Shown here in pieces: positions 23,341-33,960 of a stretch of 64,000 nt of DNA. The stretch comes from Uloborus plumipes (Eukaryota > Arthropoda > Arachnida > Araneae > Uloboridae), in the NCBI GenBank assembly GCA_038373865.1, contig JAXGGA010003078.1, positions 45,104 to 109,103 of the forward strand, given 5' to 3'. The translations under genes and the position numbers were made by a program. The notes beneath the pieces were generated by a model, which worked only from the letters and a program-made list of their open reading frames with translations, made no database searches and was not told where the DNA came from. Each line of letters begins with the position of its first letter. Within the stretch, counting starts at the first letter, position 1.

Positions 23341-26300
23341 ATGGATGCAGTTAATAAGACGAAGCGCACGGTGGTAAGATCGCAAGCAACAAAGTTATTT
23401 AAAAGGATTGATTCAAAATTAAAAGAAGGTAACCTGAATGAAGAAGACGTAGATCAACTTTTGGCGGAATTAGATTTAAAAGAAAAAGAGCTAAATAGTC
23501 TTGATATTGAGATCCAAAAAACAATAGAATTGAAAGACTTGGAAGAAGAAATTTTAAAGTGCGATGAATACAATTCAAACGTAGTAATTTGGCGTTCAAA
23601 AGTAAAACGCGCCAAAGCAAAATTTGAAATTTCCTCCAGTTTTATAGCGCCAACTCCGATGAATAATTTAGAAGAAAGAGCCACATTTCGAAAATTTGAA
23701 TCCCCGCACATTAACTTACCTCGGCTAGTTATTGATAAATTCAACGGTGATCCATCGGATTGGCAAAGGTTTTGGGATCAATTTGAGTCTGCAATCCATA
23801 CGAACACAGATATTTCTAATGTTGATAAATTTAATTACTTACGCTCTTATTTGAAAGGTATAGCTTCAGACGCAATTAAAGGATTTAGTTTGACCAATAA
23901 TAATTATCAATCAGCTGTCGACACTTTAAAAGACCGTTTTGGCAAGAAAACCATAGTTATTAACTCGCATTTAAATAAATTACTTAGTCTGAATGCTGTA
24001 AGAAAATCAAATGATATTATCTCCTTGCGTAAATTACTGGATACCTGCCAAACTGAAATAAGAAATTTAGAGTCACTTGGAATAAAAGAAGATAGCTTTG
24101 GGTCTCTACTTTGTCCGATTTTGATAAGATTACTGCCAAACGATATAGTGCTGGAAATAACTAAGAAGTATGAAATAGATGATGAATGGAAGATTTCGGA
24201 AATACTGAAAATTTTAAAATCTGAAGTAATAAGTCGGGAAAAAGCCGCAACTTTAATTGCAAGTTCAAATACTCAAAACACTGAACACTTTCTCCCTACG
24301 CATAGTAAACGCGATTCACAAGAAATATCACATAAAACTAGCAAAAATCGACCTTCAACTGCGTCCGAATTGTTGAATGAAACAAGAATTAAGAAAGGTA
24401 AATGTTTTTTATGTGAAAATGATAAGCATTTATTACCAGATTGTAAGGAATTTAAGATGAAACAAATGAATCAAAAAAGAGATTTCCTCAGGAAACTAGG
24501 TTGCTGTTTCGTTTGTTTTAATAAAGGGCATTTAGCCAATAATTGTAGAAGCTTCATAAAATGCCGCATCTGTTCAAGACGTCATTATGAGATAATGTGT
24601 CCCGATATTAAGAGAAATGATATTAGAGAGAATTCTGAAGACGATGAATTAGAGAAAAATGTTGATGCGTTGCATTCTATGACTTCGAAAGAGGTTTTCT
24701 TACAAACCTTAGTTGTGAAATTAATTGGAAAAAATGAAGAACGAAACATTCGTGCTATTATTGATACAGGTTCACAGTTCTCATATATCCTAAAACCTAC
24801 AGCTGCAGAAATGGGATTTAAAGCGCAAGGAGAAGAAGAACTAAGCCATTCGCTGTTTGGCGGTGTAAAGACAAAAATTGAGAAACACCGTTGTTATAAA
24901 GTTCACTTGTCAGATATGAACGGTAGCTACAAATGCAGTCTGGATGTTTTAGATAAAAATATTATTTGCAATGATATTCCTAGTATACGAAAAGGACCTT
25001 GGATAAAGGAGCTGAAAATAAAAGGCATTCAAGTATCCGACGTTCAAAGAAACTTTGGGCCGATTGAAGTTCTGTTAGGTGCAGACGTTGCCGGGAGACT
25101 TTTTACTGGCAAGCGGGAAGAATTGACTTCTGGTTTAGTTGCTTTGCAGACAAAACTAGGATGGACTTTATTGGGAAAGGCTCCACAGAATAATTTTAAA
25201 CGAAATGTAACTATGAGCGTTACATCTTTGCTCTCACAAAATGAAGTATCAGTGTCCAAGTTGTGGGATTTAGAGATTATCGGAATAAGAGATCCCATTG
25301 AACAAAATTCTAAAGAAGATGCACATAGAGCAGTGATGAATTATTTCCAAAAAACTGTCAAACAAAACGAAGATGGAAGATATGAAGTAAGTTTACCATG
25401 GAAGATGGATAATGCCATGCTACGTGACAATTATAATTTATCGTTGAAAAGACTTGAATCGAATTGTAGGAAATTAGAAAAGATAGGACTTCGAGAAAAG
25501 TATGATGAAGTTTTTGACGAGTGGATTCAAGAAGGTATAATCGAAGAACTTTTAAATTCTGAGACAGATATACCAGCCCATTACTTACCTCATCGCCCGA
25601 TTGTTAAAGAAAATAGTACTACCAAGATTAGACCAGTGTTTGATGCTTCCGCGAAAAGTCCCAACCACCCCTCCTTAAATGACTGTTTAGAAACAGGAAT
25701 AAATTTAATCGAAACTATTCCTTCGATTTTAACAAGATTTAGGGTAGGAAAAATCGGAATCGTTGCTGACATTAAAAAGGCCTTTTTACAGATCTCAGTG
25801 AAAAAAGAGGATAGAGACTTTTTGCGCTTTTTATGGTATAATAAGAACAATGAATTGACTATATTTCGTCATACAAGAGTTGTCTTCGGCGTTACCAGTA
25901 GCCCTTTTCTCTTATCAGCGGTTCTCAACCACCATTTATCAAGAACATCATCACAGGAGAAGGAAACAAGAGAAATTTCAGAAAAATTAGGAAATAGTTT
26001 TTATGTGGATAACTGTGTAACAAGTGTGAATGATAAATATGAAGCAGATACCTTTATAGAAGAGAGTACAAGAATAATGAAAGAAGGAAGATTTGAACTG
26101 AGAGGTTGGGAAACTTCCGCTTGTGACTCATTTGCTTTGCAAGAAGCTAAATCTAACGTTCTAGGACTTATATGGGACAGGAATTGTGACTCTTTAGAGG
26201 TGGACCCGGCATGTTTTGAATTTGAAGAAAAGGTACTTACAAAAAGGAATCTTCTGTCTATTGTGGGAAAATTTTTTGATCCCATTGGTTTTCTAGCTCC

Positions 26301-28548
26301 AGTTTTAATTCAACCTAAACTTCTGCTTCAGGAAATGTGGAAAACAAAGTTATCATGGGATACTGAAGTGAGTGAAGATAAAAAGAAGAGATTTTTGAAA
26401 TGGAAAAACGACGTACATCTTTTGCAGAATATTAAAATTCCAAGATGGGTAGGCATAACACCAGATGTAAATATAAGTTTCCACACGTTCGTAGATGCAA
26501 GTCAAGTTGCTTATGCCGCTTGTGTTTTTATTCGATGTGAATATTCAGGAAGAGGAGTCAGTGTTCAGCTTTTGCAAGCTAAGGCTAGAATAACTCCCTT
26601 GAAGCCTATTACCATTCCTCGACTTGAACTCATGGCCGCAACCATAGGAGCAAGACTCTATACATCTTTAATGGAATCTTTGAACTTAGAAAATGTTAGA
26701 TCATTCTTCTGGACTGATTCTTCTACCGTTTTAGCTTGGCTAAAGCGACCAGATCAATGGTCAGTTTTTGTAAAAAACAGAGTCAATGAGATTAGGAAAC
26801 TAACAGAAACAGAGAATTGGCTCCACATAAGTGGCAGTGAAAACATTGCGGATTTACCATCAAGAGGATGTGGAATAAAACAGTTACTAAAATCATCCTG
26901 GTGGTTGGGCCCTGCATGGTTAAAACAATCTGAAGAAAACTGGCCTAAATCATTGGTCAATATGAATGAAGAAGAAATTGAAAGAGAAAAACTCAGGATG
27001 GCAGTCTCTGCAAATAACAGTGAAGTATTTTCCATAGCATGCTATTTTGCCGACAGATACTCAAAATTTTCTAAGATTGTTAGAATTCTGGCATGGGTAC
27101 TACGCTTCAATCCAAGAGCTAAGAACTCTCAAAGGTTGAAAAAGATCACTCAGGACGAAATTACTAATTCCGAAAAGATTATTTTTCGATGCGTTCAAAG
27201 AGAATGTTTTACCAATGATAATGCTAAGAAAACACTTCAAGGTCTACAGGTCTATGAAGATAGTGACGGAGTTTTAAGAATGAAGTCCCGAATAACTAAT
27301 GAAGCGGAGACCGAACAATTTTCCTTTCCCATCATTCTACCTTCAAAACATAGATTGGTTGAACGATTTATTGAAGAACAACATATCTTGAACAAGCATG
27401 CAGGACCACTAATCTTGTTAACTATTCTGAGAGAGCGATTTTGGATTATAAAAGGAAGAAAGACTGTCAATTCGGTTATAAGAGATTGTATTATTTGCAA
27501 GAGGCAAAGAATTAGGCATCTGGAAGTTCCTCTGCCGCCTCTTCCTTCCAATAGAACAGAATTATCTGCTACGTTTCAAGTTACAGGGGTGGATCTGGCA
27601 GGTCCGCTTTTCACGAAGTCAGGAAGTAAAGTTTGGATCGTGATATTTACTTGTGCGGTCTATAGATGTGTTCATTTGGAATTGGTAGAATCACTTTCTA
27701 CTGATGCGTTTATCTACGCTATGAGAAGATTTATAGCACGACGTGGAAGAATTTCTGTAATCTATTCCGACAATGGAACGAACTTTGTGGGATTGGATAA
27801 ATCTCTAAAGAAATTAGACTGGGACAAAATACAGAAAGAATTTGAAGTGTCCCAAATCAAATGGAAGTTTAACCCTCCGTCAGCCCCATGGTGGGGAGGT
27901 TTTTGGGAGAGTCTCATAAAAATTCTCAAAAACCTTCTCCGAAAAAATTTAGGACATTCTTCCTTAACTTATGAAGAACTTCAAACTTTAGTTTGCGAAT
28001 GCGAAGCAGTAATGAACAACAGACCTATAACATATGTTTCAGAGGATCCAGAACTTAAAACTTTAACTCCAAGCATGTTTCTACGTGACATACCAGCAAC
28101 AGATGTGCCTGACTTAGACAACATAGAAAGATCGTCCCTAAATAAGAGATTGAATTATTTGCAAACTGTTCGCGATCATCTTAAAAAGAGATTTAGGGTC
28201 GAGTATCTTGGTTTTCTTCGCTCGAAGTCCGCGAAGGTTCATGATTCTATAGCTATCGGGGATATTGTTCTGATCGGTAGTGAAGATAAGAAACGTCTGG
28301 ATTGGCCCCTTGGAAGAGTAATTCAGCTTTTCCCAGGAAAAGACAACATTGTCCGATTAGTAAAGCTGAAGACTGCAAAGGGCTGTTTAATGAGAGCAGT
28401 TCAGAGACTTTACCCTCTTGAAATCGGAGAAAAAGACAGGCCAAACCTTCTTGTGTTGAGTCAACAAAAGCAGAAAAATCTTCCGACCTCTACTGAAGCT
28501 AAGGAAGACAATAACTCTAATGATACATCATTCATGGCATCGTCATAG
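23341..28548 (+). CDS. BEL/Pao Gag-Pol polyprotein
   Basis: 1735 residues, no stop or frameshift, starting at ATG 23341 about 250 bp after the LTR. Domains in order are as follows. A coiled, charged N-terminus is followed by a DUF1759-type Gag region (from about residue 125, LPRLVIDKFNGDPSDWQRFWDQF). Cysteine knuckles lie near 355-415 (CFLCENDKHLLPDC, CCFVCFNKGHLANNC, CRICSRRHYEIMC). Aspartic protease has D475-T-G (IIDTGSQFSYI). Reverse transcriptase (about 730-920) has IRPVFDASAK, VADIKKAFLQI and YVDN at 888-891, where many relatives have YVDD. RNase H has D1052 in FVDASQ and WTDSS. Integrase has an HHCC-type zinc region (about 1345-1390) and D1418, D1477 and E1523 (GVDLAGPL, YSDNGTNF, GGFWESL). 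A DUF5641-like tail contains AIGDIVLI..DWPLGRV and ends the protein. All catalytic acids expected in protease, RNase H and integrase are visible. Confidence 0.96.
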   Translation: MDAVNKTKRTVVRSQATKLFKRIDSKLKEGNLNEEDVDQLLAELDLKEKELNSLDIEIQKTIELKDLEEEILKCDEYNSNVVIWRSKVKRAKAKFEISSSFIAPTPMNNLEERATFRKFESPHINLPRLVIDKFNGDPSDWQRFWDQFESAIHTNTDISNVDKFNYLRSYLKGIASDAIKGFSLTNNNYQSAVDTLKDRFGKKTIVINSHLNKLLSLNAVRKSNDIISLRKLLDTCQTEIRNLESLGIKEDSFGSLLCPILIRLLPNDIVLEITKKYEIDDEWKISEILKILKSEVISREKAATLIASSNTQNTEHFLPTHSKRDSQEISHKTSKNRPSTASELLNETRIKKGKCFLCENDKHLLPDCKEFKMKQMNQKRDFLRKLGCCFVCFNKGHLANNCRSFIKCRICSRRHYEIMCPDIKRNDIRENSEDDELEKNVDALHSMTSKEVFLQTLVVKLIGKNEERNIRAIIDTGSQFSYILKPTAAEMGFKAQGEEELSHSLFGGVKTKIEKHRCYKVHLSDMNGSYKCSLDVLDKNIICNDIPSIRKGPWIKELKIKGIQVSDVQRNFGPIEVLLGADVAGRLFTGKREELTSGLVALQTKLGWTLLGKAPQNNFKRNVTMSVTSLLSQNEVSVSKLWDLEIIGIRDPIEQNSKEDAHRAVMNYFQKTVKQNEDGRYEVSLPWKMDNAMLRDNYNLSLKRLESNCRKLEKIGLREKYDEVFDEWIQEGIIEELLNSETDIPAHYLPHRPIVKENSTTKIRPVFDASAKSPNHPSLNDCLETGINLIETIPSILTRFRVGKIGIVADIKKAFLQISVKKEDRDFLRFLWYNKNNELTIFRHTRVVFGVTSSPFLLSAVLNHHLSRTSSQEKETREISEKLGNSFYVDNCVTSVNDKYEADTFIEESTRIMKEGRFELRGWETSACDSFALQEAKSNVLGLIWDRNCDSLEVDPACFEFEEKVLTKRNLLSIVGKFFDPIGFLAPVLIQPKLLLQEMWKTKLSWDTEVSEDKKKRFLKWKNDVHLLQNIKIPRWVGITPDVNISFHTFVDASQVAYAACVFIRCEYSGRGVSVQLLQAKARITPLKPITIPRLELMAATIGARLYTSLMESLNLENVRSFFWTDSSTVLAWLKRPDQWSVFVKNRVNEIRKLTETENWLHISGSENIADLPSRGCGIKQLLKSSWWLGPAWLKQSEENWPKSLVNMNEEEIEREKLRMAVSANNSEVFSIACYFADRYSKFSKIVRILAWVLRFNPRAKNSQRLKKITQDEITNSEKIIFRCVQRECFTNDNAKKTLQGLQVYEDSDGVLRMKSRITNEAETEQFSFPIILPSKHRLVERFIEEQHILNKHAGPLILLTILRERFWIIKGRKTVNSVIRDCIICKRQRIRHLEVPLPPLPSNRTELSATFQVTGVDLAGPLFTKSGSKVWIVIFTCAVYRCVHLELVESLSTDAFIYAMRRFIARRGRISVIYSDNGTNFVGLDKSLKKLDWDKIQKEFEVSQIKWKFNPPSAPWWGGFWESLIKILKNLLRKNLGHSSLTYEELQTLVCECEAVMNNRPITYVSEDPELKTLTPSMFLRDIPATDVPDLDNIERSSLNKRLNYLQTVRDHLKKRFRVEYLGFLRSKSAKVHDSIAIGDIVLIGSEDKKRLDWPLGRVIQLFPGKDNIVRLVKLKTAKGCLMRAVQRLYPLEIGEKDRPNLLVLSQQKQKNLPTSTEAKEDNNSNDTSFMASS

Positions 28549-28731
28549 AATTGTAAAACCATTAAGAAGGCTAGTTTGAGAACTTTCAGCTGGACATTAA
28601 TTAGACTTTCCCTGTTTTTAAGGGTTAAAAGTTTTTGAGTTGTTTATAATGATGTTTTATGTATTATTTTAGGTTCATAGTTTTTTGCAAAATTATATTT
28701 TTGGCTAAGATTTTGAGTTTGTTCCGAACTC

Positions 28732-28744
28732 AAGGTGGGGAGGA
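28732..28744 (+). promoter_or_regulatory. BEL polypurine tract
   Basis: AAGGTGGGGAGGA, directly against the right LTR. This is the expected plus-strand DNA priming site. Confidence 0.8.
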
Positions 28745-29043
28745 TGATGAATGTAAGCCTTGAAAAGAAGAAATGATCATCCTTTCCACCTCGAGGCTAC
28801 AAAAATTAGAGTTTGGCAACAATGAAAAAAGAAAAGAATAGATTTTAAAATTAAGATGAAATAGATTGTAAAACTTTTTGGCCACTTCTTGTAAGAATTT
28901 TCCCCTTTGAAATGTAAATAGTGTTAATAAACCTTTTTAATATAAGCTCCTCTTCTGAAGACGTCACCAATTCAATATATTTAAGATACCGAGCAGACAA
29001 CCGCCCACAAATTATAAGAAAAATGTGTTACCCAGATGTAACA
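28745..29043 (+). repeat. BEL right LTR
   Basis: 299 bp, identical by eye to the left LTR, followed by the AGCAT duplication at 29044-29048. Confidence 0.97.
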
Positions 29044-29398
29044 AGCATGTAACAGACCATTGCTGCCATGTATAGAGGATAAATGGTGAGAATTGCTTTA
29101 AATACACCCAATACTTGCTTTTTATGCATTGAGTTGCCTTATGACTACATTCTGCTATTTATAAGGAGGACAAATCGAAAATGTATCCAATTGGCAACAC
29201 CATGCAGTGTAGGGTTAACAGGGGTGAAGTTATTTAGTGTACACAAGTTTTTTTCCTTTTTTCAATACAGATGTCCTTTTTCTTATCCATTTACTCATTT
29301 TAATTCTTTTAAAGCAGCTCTCCTACATTTAAATAAGCTATCAAGCTAAAAAAAAGATTAATAGAATATAAGGGGGAAAAATCACATCTTATTGATTA

Positions 29399-29931
29399 CA
29401 GTGAACTCTCACTTACACACCGCCTCATTTATGCGCCTTTTTAACTTATACGACAATTTTCAGTGGTCCCAGCACATTCCATAGTAAAATATTATGATAA
29501 TTTCATTCGTTTATGCGTCGCTCTAAAGATAAATATTTTACTTATGCGCTGATTTTTCGAAAAATGTAAATTTAATTTATCTTCTTGAAAAATGAGCACG
29601 TTTCTTCACTTTCCTCTTTAATCCTTCAGGCATTTTTCCACATGAACTAGAGTTTGGAGAGGGACAATTATATATTATGGATCGTTTTAAAAGGACCAGT
29701 TTGTGATTAGCTACAATTTTTGTTTTCTCCTTATCATTGCAATTAGGTTTTAGTATTTGCCAAACCGTAGTTATATGACCATTTTCTATAGAAACATTCT
29801 TATTCATGCTCTCATTAGAACTTATGTTGCATTTTAGACTTTTAAATAGGCTTGTTCACGTATGCGTCTCTCACACTTATGCGCCTTATTCTGTTGGTCC
29901 CTTGGGCCGGCGCATAAGAGAGAGTTCACCG
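29399..29931 (+). mobile_element. Tigger-like non-autonomous element
   Basis: 533 bp. It starts CAGTGAACTCTCACTTACAC and ends AGAGAGTTCACCG, with flanking TA (29397-29398 and 29932-29933). The TIRs are imperfect over about 25 bp. Internal GCG-containing phrases (TTATGCGCC) recur. No transposase frame was recognised. It is inserted in the right part of the hAT-like copy 1. Confidence 0.85.
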
Positions 29932-30114
29932 TATTTTTATTTTACAAGATATGTAGTAAGATATGTATCAGTAAAACCCTCCACGAAACAAAAGTCCGGA
30001 TACGGCCCTGTTTTGCTCTCGAATTTCCTCTATTGCTTCTTTTGTGCAATATCCACACGCAAAAATACATGCAGGATCATTATATAGTCTTCAAAAATTA
30101 TTATCATACATTGT

Positions 30115-30398
30115 TGTTGCTGTTTATGATACCACTCGGGTACCCGAGCACTAGTAGATACATTTAACGAGGAGGAATAGGTACGGCTTCCGTTTTTACG
30201 AGCACCATTAAGATGGAAGTCTGGCTTGGAACAACACGCCCGTTTATAGGGCAAGCAGCTACTCACAACTCGCAGATTCACACAGAGAAAGGACAAGGAC
30301 AGGAGAGTACATCCATGCTCGAGACCGGGATTCGAACCCGGGGCCTCGCCGTCCCGTGAGAGTTCTCTGACCGCTAGACAAGGAGGCCGGTACTACCA
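30115..30398 (-). mobile_element. tRNA-Glu-like SINE
   Basis: On the minus strand there is a head with TGTCTAGCGGTCAGAGAA (A box), CTCTCAC (an anticodon loop like tRNA-Glu CTC) and GGGTTCGAATCCCGG (B box at about 30328-30343). The 3' flank does not pair with the 5' end as an acceptor stem, so this is not a working tRNA. The tail runs through a body of about 200 bp to a GCAACAACAA-like end. Only one copy was seen in the window, and its left edge is approximate. Confidence 0.65.
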
Positions 30399-30993
30399 TA
30401 ATTATATATTGCTTTCGTCTCGCGTCCTGGTGCTTCATCTCCTCGGACCTGCTTACCGGCCCGTGCTCCTTCCCCATGCAGGACATGGTGGAGCAGCAAG
30501 ACGGAGTCTGCTATAGTCCATGCAGGACATGCTGGCCAATGGGCACACACACACACCAAACGCAATTTGTCATTGTGAAAAGCATAACTTTAATTCGAGA
30601 TGTCAAAACAAATTCATTTTTTCTGCTTAATTATTTCTCTAAAGTCTTAATTCTTCAAAATATAATCATTTTTCCCCCTTTTTTCCAGTTAGTTTGACTT
30701 ACATCGCAAATTCGGATCACAACGTTTTGATTTCTGTGACTGCAAATTTGTATGGATTTATTCCTCGTAAAATAACTTCATAGTTTTTTGCTAATACTTG
30801 AAGCATAAGAGACAAGAAGACAGCATTGACTACAATTGAAGGGCTTTGGAGATGAAGGGGTTAAGCGACAAAACAGTAATTGCGAGTCGAAGTTCAAATT
30901 TTTATTGTAGCAGTTGTTGCATATTTTTTGTTTTCTGGTTTTGTCGTTAGTGTGCGTATGAAAATGGTCTAATGACATCTACTTTTTGATGTA
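30399..30993. other. Stretch without recognisable gene
   Basis: Starts with moderately GC-rich sequence (30415-30550), perhaps still part of a repeat, then AT-rich DNA. No gene was recognised. Confidence 0.4.
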
Positions 30994-31173
30994 GGGGAGA
31001 GAGGGGCTAAAAGTTCCGCGGGTAAGTTGTTCCCTTTGAAATAGCTCAGCTAAGAAAAAATATAAATGTATTTTGTAAATACGTTGTGAAATAGAATGTT
31101 ATAGCTCACAAATGGCGGCCATTTTAGCCGGCCCAGTGGCGTCCGGTGTATCAAAAGCCGAGCACGTGCATTA

Positions 31174-32445
31174 GGGTCACCTGGGGTAATTCCTGGTCAA
31201 AAAGCATTAACATCCAATTATCACAAAATCTATCTAAGTTAGAGTTACAAATTTTGGTATGGAGGAAGCACATTAGGATGTCCATCGAATAAAATATTCA
31301 TGCTATCAACAATACATAATGAACTTGAGTAATTGTCGTTAATTAGTGACCAGGAATTACCCCAGAGATGGGGTAATTCCTGGCCACTTACGGGGCAATT
31401 ATTGGTCACTCAAATGATTGATGAAAATGCATACATTTTGTAAGCACATTATTAATACAAGTTATTAAACTAATTAAATAAAGAATTTATTTATATATAT
31501 AGCTAATTAAACACTGTATTTAGTTTTTTTAAGGAAGAATGCAATTGTTTTCAACATAATAGCTTTACTTAATAAAACTTAGCCAAAATACTTTTTATAC
31601 ACTTTGTATGCAATAGCTACAGCTTTTATATCTGTTGTGAATGAATCTTCACCTACCAAATAAATAAGTCCATAAAAAATATGGTGCACATGCACCATAC
31701 ACACTGAGCACATGCTTCTGTCTGTTATGAACAGGTTAAGGTGAACAGTTAAGTGAATAGTACAATGCAGTTACAATTAAGCATTTTTCTTAGTATATTA
31801 AGAATAATTATTAAAACTTATAAAATAATTGGATGAAATTTAACAGAAAAATTCAGTATATTGTATACTTATCATTAACAGATAAGAATGTTACATTGTG
31901 GTTACAGTTAACTTTGCAGTTAAGGCTCACAGAGTTACATATAGTTTAAATCAATAACATATGTCAATAATAGGTGAAATAATAATCCATAAATATTAAA
32001 AAAAGGACTGACCAGGAATTACCCCACTGACCAAGAATTACCCCAGTAGCCAGGGGCATTATTTGGAGCCTTCCTGCAAATTATTCAAAACAATAATGGT
32101 AAATCCAAAACTATTTTTCAGTAACTGACATGGTACCTAATTCAACCAAAAAAAACGAAAAAGAAAAATATTCAGAAGTTTGAGTTTAATCACGATCTTT
32201 GTACAAATGTATCAAAACTAAGGCCAATCTTGTTTTACGAAATTTAACAAGCGATTTTAAAAAGATTTTTTTTTTCAAACTAAATACACAGTCAACTCAT
32301 AATTAAGTAATGGATTGCAATGAAGATAGTTCAGAGTACCTCTGTAATTTTTTTCATTTTGCTGAAGGATTATTAAGACATAAAAAGGACTGTGTCCAGG
32401 AATTACCCCAGAAACTTGCTGACCAGGAATTGCCCCGGGTGACCC
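31174..32445. mobile_element. TA-target DNA element F with recurring CAGGAATTACCCC motif
   Basis: 1272 bp. It starts GGGTCACCTGGGGTAATTCC and ends GAATTGCCCCGGGTGACCC, TIRs of about 26 bp with two mismatches, and TA at both sides (31172-31173, 32446-32447). The phrase GACCAGGAATTACCCCAG or its reverse complement occurs about eight times: at both tips, in an inverted pair at 31348-31390, and in direct pairs at 32007-32045 and 32392-32440. No coding region was seen. It is nested in element E. Confidence 0.8.
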
Positions 32446-32657
32446 TACTGATTTACGAAAGTAAATATTTTTGTTTTTAGTGTTTTTGGTCTTTCGCCTG
32501 AAATTTGATAGTTAATGTTTAGTTTTTTGGTTTTTTTACATGAAGATAAATTGTGCACCCTTATATCCTACGCTGAAACTATTTATGTTTCGTTATCTAA
32601 CCTATAATTTAATGTTTTAAAGACATGTGCTTTTGGGGCTAGTTGTTCCCTTTTTTG

Positions 32658-32689
32658 GGGGCAAGTTGTTCCGCGGAACAACTTGCCCC
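32658..32689. repeat. Perfect 32-bp palindrome in element E
   Basis: GGGGCAAGTTGTTCCG followed directly by its exact reverse complement. It is built from the same phrase found at the ends of element E, so it is probably a doubled protein-binding site. Confidence 0.9.
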
Positions 32690-33103
32690 AGGAAAATTAG
32701 CAACTAGCCCGAAGGAACGTCTTGCCCTATACATCTGAACCAGTGATGCAGTAACTTAATACACATATAAATAAATATTATATGTTACTGTGAAGACCAA
32801 AAGTGAGATTTCACCAAACATAAATCCAGAAATATTCAGTCTATACGATAGATATATATTAGATATAAAATTTTCGAAAAGCGAATTATGTAAGATATCG
32901 AAATATCTTTCATGCTTTGATATAAAAGTTATATTTTCGGAGGATCGTATAAGAAATTCTAGATAACTCCCGGTTATTACTGAAAACTGAACCAATTATC
33001 TTAGCTTATTAGCTGTTAAAGCTGTTAGTTATTATATGTAATTTTAATATGTTGCACTGTATTAACTGCATTTTACCATATTAATGTGTTAAAATTCACT
33101 ATT

Positions 33104-33960
33104 TACTAGATGCGTTGCCCGGCTTTGCACGGTCTACCTTGAGAATAAAACTTTTGTCAAGCAACGCGTGTCTATAAGTCCCGATTGCATTATTAAAGTC
33201 GATGTTTTGGCGGCATCCAGTGCAAACAAGAAATCAATCGCCAAAAAAAAAGTTTTAGATCCCGTCGTAACAGGAAACGCCTCAAAGCAAAGGTCTCATT
33301 AGAAAGATCGAAGAAAATACGTCCTAAAGGGAATTTTTGTGCGTAGCTTTGGAAATTACTAACCACTTCACCCGGCAAAAAGATACAGGCGTTTTTAAGT
33401 TAGTAAAAATCAATTTCAAATTGGATTTATAAAAATCGTCTGTTCTAATTAGCGTGAAAAAAGAAAATGAATGGTAAAAAAAAAGTTGAATAAAAATCGG
33501 TTGCCATTTTTTTTCTTAAGCGTAAACTAATTTTCTAAATATGGCAGATTTTAACAGCATTCAGTGGATTTTTCACAAATATCGCCAATAGCTCAAAAAT
33601 TGAACCGCAATTCAAGAAATCATTTTCTTCGGCAAATTTGTCGCCAACTTGGCGATCTGTCACCAAGTTGGCGTCAAACACTTGGCGACCAAAAGCTTGG
33701 CGATATATCGTCAAGTGATTGCGCCAATTCATATCACTTTTGTCTACATTAAAATTAACACTGATTTACCCCAAAGAAGGGGTAAGCCCCCCCCTGGGAA
33801 CATTCGAATGCAACCACAAGGGGAGGGACACAACTAGACCTCTCTCAAAGCCAACATATCAAATTAGAATCTTCTACGGTATGCAGTTTTTGAGTTACGC
33901 GACATACCTGCATACATACGTACATACAGTCATACAGCCGTTCATAAAGTTATACTAATA
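33104..33960 (+). repeat. Dispersed repeat B, diverged copy
   Basis: Head ACTAGATGCGTTGCCCGGCT, tail ACATACCTGCATACATACGT. It shares blocks with the copies at 38148-38812 and 46823-47487 (AGCAACGCGTGT-like, AATCAATCGCCAAAA, AAATTGGATTTATAAAAATCG, GTGAAAAAAGAAA). Confidence 0.6.

Larger units (their letters stand above)
22795..29043 (+). mobile_element. BEL/Pao LTR retrotransposon, apparently intact
   Basis: A 6249-bp element with two 299-bp LTRs that I find identical base for base, a matched 5-bp duplication AGCAT, a primer-binding site next to the left LTR, a purine tract next to the right LTR, and one uninterrupted 1735-codon Gag-Pol frame. Identical LTRs imply a very young insertion. It lies in the same orientation as Wnt5 inside the intron, within the hAT-like copy 21133-30010. 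No envelope-like frame exists between the polyprotein and the right LTR (196 bp). Confidence 0.97.
21133..30010. mobile_element. hAT-like element copy 1, interrupted by BEL and Tigger-like insertions
   Basis: The left end is CAGGGCCGTATTTAAGAGGA and the right end TCCGGATACGGCCCTG. The element's own sequence is 21133-22794, 29049-29398 and 29932-30010; the BEL/Pao element and a Tigger-like element sit inside it. Matching blocks with the copy at 38023-39158 along both arms (CCCTCCGAAA near the left end, GGGGTGAAG and ATAGA.TA.. blocks on the right, CCCTCC..AAACA near the right end) show it is one element. It has no coding capacity of its own. The left flank is ATTCTACA and the right flank TTTTGCTC, so this copy lacks a matched duplication of its own. 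Confidence 0.75.

Noticed and set aside
28549..28744. Envelope gene after BEL Gag-Pol
   Set aside because: Only 196 bp separates the stop codon from the right LTR, with no open frame.
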